Source: Acidobacteriaceae bacterium
Lineage (GTDB): Bacteria > Acidobacteriota > Terriglobia > Terriglobales > Acidobacteriaceae
Assembly (NCBI GenBank): GCA_009781125.1
Contig: WQYS01000103.1
Span: forward strand, 1 to 7,718
Length of the DNA stretch: 7,718 bases
Reading direction: 5' to 3'
In this document: positions 1-5,863 of the stretch, one piece after another
Layout of the letters: each line of letters starts with the position of its first letter
Numbering within the stretch: the stretch's first letter is position 1
Translations under genes and position numbers: made by a program
Notes under the pieces: model-generated
What the model saw: only the letters and a program-made list of their open reading frames with translations
What the model was told of the DNA's origin: nothing
Databases searched by the model: none

Positions 1-1
1 C

Positions 2-79
2 GAGGCTTGCGAGTGCAAGTGCGACGAGCCAGCGGCAGAGGAGCCAGCGGCCGAGGCAGAGGCGCCGGCGGAAGAGTGA
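2..79 (+). CDS. C-terminal end of a protein with an acidic Ala/Glu/Pro tail (partial, 5' end outside window)
   Basis: An open frame enters from the left edge and stops at TGA 77-79. The 25 visible residues start with a small cysteine cluster (C-E-C-K-C, residues 3-7 of the visible part) followed by a low-complexity tail made almost only of Ala, Glu and Pro. Acidic Ala/Glu tails of this kind are typical disordered ends. The three closely spaced cysteines could be part of a metal site, but the domain lies outside the window, so I cannot name the protein. A hairpin follows 70 nt downstream and would suit transcription termination of this gene. The very GC-rich composition differs from the AT-richer cassette promoter region further right. 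Confidence 0.5.
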   Translation, partial: EACECKCDEPAAEEPAAEAEAPAEE

Positions 80-148
80 GATCGGCGGTCGCGGGGGCGG
101 GCGGTCCCTGTGAGTCGTCGGTATTGTTCTGAGGCTGTTGTCTTATGA

Positions 149-186
149 ATTGCGGGTCACGCACAACAAGGTGCGTGGCCCGTAAT
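149..186. terminator. Hairpin between two convergent genes, possible bidirectional terminator
   Basis: Arms 149-164 and 171-186 pair along 16 positions around the 6-nt loop AACAAG. All pairs are Watson-Crick except two G-T wobbles (152/183 and 157/182 side of the stem). The hairpin sits between the stop of the + strand gene (79) and the stop of the - strand gene (189), the classic place for a shared terminator. A short T-run (188-190) follows on the + strand, and TTCAT-like sequence lies on the other side, so the U-tract is weak in both directions. Confidence 0.6.
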
Positions 187-188
187 GT

Positions 189-776
189 TTAAGCGGTCGG
201 TTTTGGTGAGTGTGTGCGTCCGGCGAATAAAATGGCGTAGGCCATGGCGGCGATACCGATGAGGTTGACGACGTCCATCCAAATGCTAATGGGGGACGCG
301 CCAAACGGCGCAAAGGACGAGCAACCGTAATAGTGAATTAAACCGATGGCATATGGGATGACCATTAGTGTGTGAAACCGTTGCCAGGTTTTACGTTGCA
401 TTTTGTTGCCAAGCAGGGCAAGGGGGATTAGGACGACAAGAATCATGACGGCACCGGCGCCGATATGCGACAAAGGTGATTTGGACGGATTGGCGCGGCT
501 CCAGGCGTCCAATAGGAAAATGGCGACGTGAATCAAGACGAGGCAAAATGCGGTGATGCCGAGCCATTTGTGGGTGGCGTAGGAGGGGATAAGACGCGTG
601 ACGGTGGGCAGCCGGGTGGAGATAATAGCGCCGCAGGCCAGAGCGGTCAACGCTAGTGTGCCGAATAGTTGGGCGAGCCCAAAGCCGAATGAAATGGTGG
701 TGGCGGGGTGTGAAAGGGCCCAGGTGAGCACGGTAACAGCGGCGGTGGCGATTAATGCAATGTGTCCCAGTTTCAT
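189..776 (-). CDS. Ferric-reductase-like / MsrQ-like haem membrane protein
   Basis: A 195-aa integral membrane protein with about six hydrophobic helices (residues roughly 4-20, 36-55, 73-91, 107-123, 133-150, 170-186). Four histidines sit in or at helices in the pattern expected for b-type haem ligation: H69 (HKWLG), H83 (LIH), H135 (RFH) and H148 (LIHYY). This matches the ferric reductase-like transmembrane domain family (FRD, which includes MsrQ/YedZ), whose members pass electrons through the inner membrane. No FAD/NAD-binding part is present, so it would need a redox partner, and none is visible in the window. The start chosen is ATG 776-774. An upstream in-frame start (to 932) would add 52 residues rich in Pro, Cys and Arg without hydrophobic character, which looks non-coding. 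A GAGAGG stretch upstream is a weak ribosome site. It is convergent with the gene at the left edge and divergent from the cassette, so it is probably chromosomal flank. The exact subfamily is uncertain. Confidence 0.75.
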   Translation of the reverse strand: MKLGHIALIATAAVTVLTWALSHPATTISFGFGLAQLFGTLALTALACGAIISTRLPTVTRLIPSYATHKWLGITAFCLVLIHVAIFLLDAWSRANPSKSPLSHIGAGAVMILVVLIPLALLGNKMQRKTWQRFHTLMVIPYAIGLIHYYGCSSFAPFGASPISIWMDVVNLIGIAAMAYAILFAGRTHSPKPTA

Positions 777-940
777 GGCGGTGACCCTCTCGTCCGACAA
801 GCAACGTTGCCGAGCAAGTCTAGCTGGTAAGGCCGGGTGCGGTGGGCCAATTCTGAGCATGGTAGGCGTGGTGAAAGGGTGGCATACGCTAACGGCGTAG
901 AAGCAGGCACTGGGGTGCACTCCGTCTGCCACATATGGAT

Positions 941-973
941 GGTGCTGCTTTCCGTGCTTTGTAGGACAGCACC
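941..973. repeat. Inverted repeat with 7-bp perfect arms
   Basis: GGTGCTG (941-947) is matched by its reverse complement CAGCACC (967-973). Allowing a 3-nt bulge (948-950), the stem extends by TCC 951-953 with GGA 964-966, giving ten pairs around the loop 954-963. It lies about 170 nt upstream of the - strand haem gene and about 230 nt upstream of the cassette promoter. It could be a hairpin in the leader of the - strand gene or a remnant of an older terminator. No U-tract follows it. Confidence 0.4.
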
Positions 974-1021
974 CCTCATGCTGCGAAAGAAATCACCCGT
1001 CATCGTGCGTGGAGTGGCAGG

Positions 1022-1038
1022 GTCACGGCACCGGTGAC
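1022..1038. repeat. Short imperfect palindrome (GTCAC ... GTGAC)
   Basis: GTCAC at 1022-1026 is mirrored by GTGAC at 1034-1038 around a 7-nt centre, a spacing of about 1.2 helical turns between half-site centres. Such a dyad could be an operator for a dimeric regulator, but it lies about 170 nt upstream of the predicted promoter and a 5-bp arm is easily found by chance. Confidence 0.2.
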
Positions 1039-1204
1039 GGAGTTGTCGATTTGGCATTCGAGCTTGGGTCGCAGTTGGGTCATATTGTTTAATACAGATT
1101 GTCTTTTGTCCGCACCCCCGTTTGAGTGCCAGGGCCCTCGCGAGTTATCAAATAGGCGGAATTCCTACTAAATATGTTATGTGGGTGACCTTTTCCGAAA
1201 TAAT

Positions 1205-1233
1205 TTGTCGTCTAGTCGCCAATTATGTAGAAT
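1205..1233 (+). promoter_or_regulatory. Sigma70-like promoter for the cassette
   Basis: TTGTCG (1205-1210, four of six matches to TTGACA) and TAGAAT (1228-1233, five of six matches to TATAAT) are separated by exactly 17 bp, in a locally AT-rich stretch on the same strand as the six-gene cassette. Transcription would begin near 1240, giving a leader of about 200 nt before the preferred ATG at 1441. No other pair of this quality was seen between 1040 and 1440. Confidence 0.55.
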
Positions 1234-1426
1234 AGACTTGCTTCGAAACCCGCTTTCGGCGGACTTTTGAACAGATTTTCCGTCAGGCGCAGAGGTGCGT
1301 GTGTCGTATGTTCGCAAGAATATCTGCAGGCGCCGCTGACGAAGTATGGCGAAGAAATCCGTGAAAATATCTCGAAATGGGGTTTCAGGACAGACCCAGC
1401 ATTCTTAATTAATCTAGTCTGCTTTG

Positions 1427-1434
1427 AAGGTGAG
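1427..1434 (+). promoter_or_regulatory. Ribosome binding site that decides the start of the first cassette gene
   Basis: AAGGTGAG ends 6 nt before ATG 1441-1443, a close match to AAGGAG with good spacing. The longest in-frame start, TTG at 1267, has only a weak GGCGGA directly in front of it, so ATG 1441 is preferred. Confidence 0.65.
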
Positions 1435-1440
1435 CAACAT

Positions 1441-2778
1441 ATGGCCGATCCACCGATCCCAGGAGGCGGCTCAATAGCCTCTTTGGCCTATTTTGCTAAT
1501 GCCCTCGTCAGCGCCTACAACGGATACGCGCAAAGAAAACTGCAGCGGGAAGAGGGAGCGGAAAACCGACAACTCACCCGCCAGTTGGAGACAGACAGAC
1601 AGAATTTTCAAATTGATCTGTTTTACAAGAACGCCCAACTGCAGCAGCGTCTTGTTGACCGCCACCATGAGCTGGCTTTGCTGGAGATTCAGGAAAACTT
1701 TGACAACACCTGCAAGACAATCGAGTGGCAGCTTTTTCTGCAGAAATGGCCTCTGTTGGTACTGCCCAGCGTGCTGCGGAGCAAGCAGATTCTTCCTGAC
1801 CACACGACCTGCCTACGGGTTCTGTTTCTTCACAGCAACGATATGACGTCCGGTACCAACATCTATCCGCGCGTAGAGCAAGGATTGAAAGAGTTTGTGG
1901 ATGACTATGCCAACGAGTTCAGTTCGAAACATATCCTTTTTGAGCACAATGCCTTCACTAGCCCAGTGTATGGTGGCGCTTTGGAGACCAACATTTATCA
2001 CGCACTGAAAGATCTGCCCGTTGTCATTATTAGCGCGAACGTGGTGGACGACGAAATCAATCTGTCCCTGAAAATGTGGGGACTCGGTGATAATCAGCCA
2101 AAACAAGCCACCGTATTCAAAATGCCCTATGAGCGGAAAACGGTGAACGGCAAGCCCGATATGGAATACTGCCGGGCGATTGCCGACCAGATGCTCTCAT
2201 ATCTAAAGTTCATCCTGGGCTATGTTTATGATGCCTATAATCTGATCCAGTACGACCAGGGGCCTCTGTTGCCCTCCGTTGCCCGATTTGAGCTGGCGCA
2301 GGGGCGCAAAGGTTGCGTGCTGCAGATGCCCAATATCGACGAGGAGATCCGCGCTAAGTATACGGAGATGTTTTCTTTGCTGAGCGTTTTGTCCAGTGTG
2401 AACGAGAATAAGCGGATCGTGCAGCCTTACACACAGCTCCGATTTGCCGTCGCCATGAAGGAACAGATTCTGACCGGAAGCTACTTTTCCATGTTGCACG
2501 AGTCCTTGCGGGCGTGGACAGCCCTCAGGTCGGATCAGGATGCTCTACCGTTCTTGACGTTGTTGGCCAATGATCCGAATCTGGTGCCTCGCTACTGTTC
2601 TACGGCCGACGAGCAATATCTTCAAGAGTTGTCTTTTGAGATGGGGACGTGCGAGGTTGAGTCAGCGCTTACCTATGTCGACAGCATAGGGAAAATATTG
2701 CACCATTTCAAAGAACTGACCGCGGTCAGCGTATCCAGCCAGCCTGAGATATCGGGTCCAACCGTTTTTGATCTATAG
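1441..2778 (+). CDS. Unknown 445-aa protein: N-terminal coiled coil, central alpha/beta domain, C-terminal VFDL tail
   Basis: I do not recognise a named family. Residues 11-30 form a mildly hydrophobic helix. Residues 30-90 are rich in Gln, Glu, Leu and Arg and look like a long coiled coil, suited to oligomerisation. Residues 124-230 have the rhythm of an alternating alpha/beta fold: strand LRVLFLH (125-131), an amphipathic helix (144-160), strand HILFEH (164-169), a conserved-looking GGALETNI helix (178-185), strand PVVIISA (193-199) and strand ATVF (223-226). A SEFIR/TIR-like or other Rossmann-type fold is possible, but I see no decisive catalytic residue. Residues 250-425 look mainly helical. 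The last 20 residues are Ser/Pro rich and end in TVFDL, almost the same ending as the next gene. The TTG at 1267 would add 58 residues but has a poor ribosome site. The stop lies 23 nt before the GTPase ATG, so co-transcription is likely. A sensor, adaptor or effector of the neighbouring GTPases is plausible (inference). Confidence 0.8.
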   Translation: MADPPIPGGGSIASLAYFANALVSAYNGYAQRKLQREEGAENRQLTRQLETDRQNFQIDLFYKNAQLQQRLVDRHHELALLEIQENFDNTCKTIEWQLFLQKWPLLVLPSVLRSKQILPDHTTCLRVLFLHSNDMTSGTNIYPRVEQGLKEFVDDYANEFSSKHILFEHNAFTSPVYGGALETNIYHALKDLPVVIISANVVDDEINLSLKMWGLGDNQPKQATVFKMPYERKTVNGKPDMEYCRAIADQMLSYLKFILGYVYDAYNLIQYDQGPLLPSVARFELAQGRKGCVLQMPNIDEEIRAKYTEMFSLLSVLSSVNENKRIVQPYTQLRFAVAMKEQILTGSYFSMLHESLRAWTALRSDQDALPFLTLLANDPNLVPRYCSTADEQYLQELSFEMGTCEVESALTYVDSIGKILHHFKELTAVSVSSQPEISGPTVFDL

Positions 2779-2801
2779 GATCAGGATGGGTGTTGGGCAC
2801 C

Positions 2802-3740
2802 ATGAAGATACTCATGTTGGGCTATAGAGACGCCGGTAAGACGACCTATATGGCTAGCGCCTATGGAATGTTGAAGCGCGGCGTTAAAGGCTTCTATGTG
2901 AAGGGAAGCGACGACGACGACAGTTGGCTATCGGGTCTGTATCAATCCATCTGCCAGGGTCGCTATCCTCTCCTCACGGACAAGCGTGGCACCTTCAAAA
3001 TGGATCTGTATTATTATGCCAAGCTGGTTCTTCCATTTGAGTGGGTGGATTATTACGGAGGCGTTATCACCGAAGAAAAATCCGCTCAACTGCTTACGGA
3101 TATGGATGAATCGGACGGCCTAATGATGTTCTTTGAGGCACCTGCGCTGGTGAATGGCAACGAAAATGTCACTCAACTACGGCGTATGCTATATCTGGTT
3201 GCCAAGAAGCTTATTACCCTTCAGGATTATTTCACCGTCATTGTTGTACTCACGAAATGCGATCTGTTGAGTCCAGGCATCTCTGTTGACGAAGCAAGCG
3301 CGGCTCTGTCCAAGTTTGTCTCCAGCGCGGACGGCAACGAGAAAATATATCTGCGCGTGGTGCCCGTTTCTTGTACGGCTCGCGGCTTTGCCAATGTGGA
3401 TCTGCCGCTGCTGGATATCTTGGACAGCGGGTTGCAGATCAGTTGCTTGCAGATTGCGCAGAAAGTCCAACAAGCTGCGGTGGAAGCCGTTGAGCGCGCA
3501 AGTAACATAGGTTTCTTTGACTGGGCCTTCAGCCGTATCGCCGGCGTTGAAACCAACGGAGAAATAGCGACAAGGCGGGCAAAAGAAGCCAATGAACAGT
3601 TGGATCTGTTCCAATCACTGAAGACGCCCATGGAGGAGCTCTCGGAATATGTCTCTTCGTATCAGGTGCAACTGCCGGAATCGATGGCGCCACCCAATGA
3701 TAAGCAGCATGTCCATGCCAGCTCTGTCTTTGATATATGA
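2802..3740 (+). CDS. P-loop GTPase of the TRAFAC / double-GTPase (DO-GTPase) type, first of the pair
   Basis: A 312-aa protein with all GTPase landmarks. The P-loop GYRDAGKT is at residues 7-14 right at the N-terminus. Switch II/Walker B is W-V-D-Y-Y-G-G (D83, G86). TKCD (151-154) stands for the guanine-specifying NKxD motif. VPVSCTA (188-193) resembles the G5 loop. The combination of an N-terminal GKTTYM P-loop and a DYxGG switch resembles the DO-GTPase proteins that bioinformatic work by the Aravind group placed in predicted NTP-dependent conflict systems, where two such GTPases are encoded side by side (from memory, not searched). Residues 214-285 are helical. The C-terminus is a flexible stretch ending in SSVFDI, like the preceding protein. 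The start is ambiguous: ATG 2802 places the P-loop strand at the N-terminus as usual, while GTG 2790 would add four residues and lies 3 nt from an AGGA. The paralogue downstream supports a GTPase heterodimer. GTP binding is secure; the biological role is inferred. Confidence 0.85.
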   Translation: MKILMLGYRDAGKTTYMASAYGMLKRGVKGFYVKGSDDDDSWLSGLYQSICQGRYPLLTDKRGTFKMDLYYYAKLVLPFEWVDYYGGVITEEKSAQLLTDMDESDGLMMFFEAPALVNGNENVTQLRRMLYLVAKKLITLQDYFTVIVVLTKCDLLSPGISVDEASAALSKFVSSADGNEKIYLRVVPVSCTARGFANVDLPLLDILDSGLQISCLQIAQKVQQAAVEAVERASNIGFFDWAFSRIAGVETNGEIATRRAKEANEQLDLFQSLKTPMEELSEYVSSYQVQLPESMAPPNDKQHVHASSVFDI

Positions 3741-3827
3741 AAAGTCGCCCCTGCGAGGCTATATCTGCAGTTATGGCGAGCATATGTCAAGAAGCATATA
3801 AACCTAGTTACATAGAAAGGCAAAAGA
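3741..3827 (+). promoter_or_regulatory. Intergenic gap with a weak internal promoter candidate
   Basis: This 87-nt gap is the largest inside the cassette. TATAAA (3797-3802) is a fair -10 element. The -35 position 17 bp upstream (TGGCGA, 3774-3779) matches only three of six bases. The hexamer GCATAT occurs twice, 14 nt apart, around it. An internal promoter for the second GTPase and downstream genes is possible but weakly supported. AGAAAGG (3814-3820), 7 nt before ATG 3828, is the ribosome site of the next gene. Confidence 0.25.
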
Positions 3828-4853
3828 ATGGCGAACAAGAAGGTCACCGTTATCGGGTCTACGGGTTCCGGGAAAACCTGTTACCTGGCTGGGATGTACT
3901 CCTTGATGAGTGTAGGCGTCAAGAACTTCAATGTGGTGGCTGTGGACGATTCCCAAAATTTCAACCTGATCCGTCTGTGGTCTGGCATGGATAAGGGTAG
4001 CAATAGAACGATGCCCGCACCTAGTGATCAGAAAGATCCGTATACTTTCAACCTGAGCCACTGCTTTATTCCCATTTGCGATTTCGATTGGCTGGACTAT
4101 GCGGGCGCCGCTCTGCTGGATCCCTCGATGGGTTTGATTGACGAGATCAATGAGAGTATCCACTCTTCCAGTTGTCTGCTCGTTCTGGTGGACGGAACCT
4201 TTTTCAACGTAAATACGACGACACCGGAGGAATACCGCAGCGCTGTGCTCAGAAATCTTAAAAACCCAGGCTTGAGCGCGGAGATTTCACGTCTGAGCAG
4301 TCTTGCGTCCAAGGGGATCCATTTGCCGCCCATCATCATCGTGATCACCAAGAGCGACTTGATACCCCAAGAGAGGGCGTCTCAGCTGGAAGATATCTTG
4401 TTTGAGGCGTTCGGCAGCATTTTCGGAAAGGACAGCAACGCAGGTAAAGGTAGCAATCCCGACCGAGTGGTCATGATCGTCGCTGTCAGTCTAGGTGTTG
4501 GTTTTGCCGACGGCAGCGATATGGATCCGAGAAATTTTGAGCAACCCATCGGCTACGCGGTGCTGGCGATCCTTTGCAATCACATCGCTCCCTTGTACAT
4601 CCGAGCCATTCATGAGAATCAAGGTGAGATCAAGAAACACACGAATCTCTTGACAAAATGGTGGTACAGCGGAGAGATCGCCGCTGCCAATCAGAATCTG
4701 GCGGAGCTGAAAGAGCTGGCCGACAAGATTTCCCATGATGTGTTCAGGCTGTTGGATCTATTCCCGGAAAAGAAGAATGTATATGTCAATGGCAATCGCA
4801 AAGACATCCACGGCTATTTCCGGGACGTGCTGAGAAGTCTGTTTTCGGTTTGA
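3828..4853 (+). CDS. P-loop GTPase of the TRAFAC / double-GTPase (DO-GTPase) type, second of the pair
   Basis: A 341-aa paralogue of the upstream GTPase. The P-loop GSTGSGKT is at residues 10-17, followed by CYLAGMY. Switch II is W-L-D-Y-A-G-A (D90, G93), the G4 motif is TKSD (174-177) after a hydrophobic strand IIIVI, and the G5-like loop is VAVSLG (218-223). The stretches after the P-loop align between the two proteins (both have G-V-K-x-F about 14 residues on), so they share a fold and origin. This copy has a longer loop between P-loop and switch II and a longer insert before G4. The last 90 residues are helical, with a Lys/Glu-rich segment (265-305). It does not carry the VFD[I/L] tail of the other GTPase and ends in SLFSV. 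The start is well fixed by AGAAAGG 7 nt upstream. Adjacency suggests that the two form a heteromeric switch, as proposed for DO-GTPase pairs (family knowledge plus inference). Confidence 0.85.
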   Translation: MANKKVTVIGSTGSGKTCYLAGMYSLMSVGVKNFNVVAVDDSQNFNLIRLWSGMDKGSNRTMPAPSDQKDPYTFNLSHCFIPICDFDWLDYAGAALLDPSMGLIDEINESIHSSSCLLVLVDGTFFNVNTTTPEEYRSAVLRNLKNPGLSAEISRLSSLASKGIHLPPIIIVITKSDLIPQERASQLEDILFEAFGSIFGKDSNAGKGSNPDRVVMIVAVSLGVGFADGSDMDPRNFEQPIGYAVLAILCNHIAPLYIRAIHENQGEIKKHTNLLTKWWYSGEIAAANQNLAELKELADKISHDVFRLLDLFPEKKNVYVNGNRKDIHGYFRDVLRSLFSV

Positions 4854-4866
4854 AAGGCGATTTTTG

Positions 4867-5859
4867 ATGTTAGTGAGCCCTGTGATTCATTGCAGAACAT
4901 ATCAGATCGATTTCCGCAGTGTCCCGCTGTTCTTGCCTGGCGATATAGACGCCGCGTTTTTGATGCGCAATTGCCATGCCAGCACCTGGCAGATGATGGA
5001 CCGGCAAATCCGGCATGTCGTATTTGCCGCGCCCGACCATATTGTTCTAGGTATCGTCACAACTATAGAGCAACTGTTCCAAATCTGCGGCAGGACACCG
5101 ATCCCGGAATACTGCCATGTGGACAAGCCGGACGGGAGATACGCGTGTGGGTTTATCGGCGCTTCCATCCTAACGAGTTCCATACAAGCGGACCAGATCA
5201 CTATCCCATCGCCCGCGGACTTTTTGGATATTTACCTGAAATATATCCCCAGTCGCTGGAATGAGCAGTATTCCGATGGTGAAAAGGTCTGGAGTTCGAT
5301 GTTGGTTGAGTATGCTGAAACCGTGTTCTCAACCAGGTTTTCGGAAGAAAACCTGTTGAATCTGCCGGTGGATGGTAAGGGCTTCTATCATAAGAGCACA
5401 CCGGAGTTTGATTGGCTAGCGTTTCAATCTGCGGCCTATCTATCCATCAAAGAAGGGATGCAGGTTTCGCTGTGTACCGACGCCACATTCTCGGGCATAC
5501 AGCAGGGTAGCTTTTTGCTTTATACGCTTGCGGACGCCCCCGATAACGGCTGGATCTCCTACGAAAAGCGTATGCCGGAAATCCGTAAAGAACCCGTCGC
5601 GCAGAAGCCTCACAAAAGTGCAGCCGATCGATCCTTTCAAGACGCGGATCATGGTCCGTCAACGTACGAGGAGCGAATTGCCGCGCTGGCACCGTCAAAC
5701 AGTCGAAAAACAAGGTTGCTGTCCAGGCTAAAGAGGCGGGATCTGGATGTACGGACCTTTGAGAGTGCACAGGAACAAGTGGACGATCACGCGGAAGGCC
5801 GTCACCTGAAGAAGTGTAAAAAACGGTTGCCATTACAAATCAATCGAAAAGGAGATTGA
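4867..5859 (+). CDS. Unknown 330-aa protein, paralogue of the next gene, with basic C-terminal tail
   Basis: I do not recognise a family, but this protein and the next are homologous along most of their length. Shared blocks are VIHxRT...DFR (residues 6-17 here), a VxG...L...CG.xP strand-helix block (about 60-80), VD...GR.A..FIG (85-98), a LDIYxKY...RW.E block (120-133), a segment around A-Y-L...V-S-L-C-T-D (190-205) and TYEERIxxLxP (267-276). The invariant DFR, GRxAxxFIG and RW.E residues suggest a conserved domain of about 150 residues followed by a second alpha/beta unit. After TYEERI it diverges into a Lys/Arg-rich tail (278-330) without membrane segments, which may bind acidic partners or nucleic acid. 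No catalytic motif was seen. ATG 4867 is preferred over TTG 4864; AAAGG at 4853-4857 sits 9 nt upstream. The gap to the GTPase stop is only 13 nt, so it is operonic. Confidence 0.8.
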   Translation: MLVSPVIHCRTYQIDFRSVPLFLPGDIDAAFLMRNCHASTWQMMDRQIRHVVFAAPDHIVLGIVTTIEQLFQICGRTPIPEYCHVDKPDGRYACGFIGASILTSSIQADQITIPSPADFLDIYLKYIPSRWNEQYSDGEKVWSSMLVEYAETVFSTRFSEENLLNLPVDGKGFYHKSTPEFDWLAFQSAAYLSIKEGMQVSLCTDATFSGIQQGSFLLYTLADAPDNGWISYEKRMPEIRKEPVAQKPHKSAADRSFQDADHGPSTYEERIAALAPSNSRKTRLLSRLKRRDLDVRTFESAQEQVDDHAEGRHLKKCKKRLPLQINRKGD

Positions 5860-5863
5860 CCGT

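Larger units (their letters stand above)
777..1440. other. Divergent intergenic region with no convincing gene
   Basis: This 660-nt stretch separates the - strand haem membrane gene from the + strand cassette. Small open frames occur on both strands, but their translations are rich in Arg, Pro, Ser and Cys and have no good ribosome sites. It holds an inverted repeat (941-973), a short palindrome (1022-1038), a marked fall in GC from about 1080 to 1245, a sigma70-like promoter (1205-1233) and the transcribed leader of the cassette. I saw no tRNA, no attachment-site repeat and no insertion-sequence end here. Confidence 0.6.

Noticed and set aside
773..1057. - strand open frame of 94 residues upstream of the haem membrane gene
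   Set aside because: Composition is rich in Arg, Pro, Ser and Cys, there is no good ribosome site, and it overlaps the start of the better supported gene in another frame.
3737..3994. + strand open frame of 85 residues whose ATG overlaps the stop of the first GTPase (ATGA)
   Set aside because: It has no ribosome site and runs for most of its length through the second GTPase in another frame. The GTPase P-loop frame is clearly the real one.
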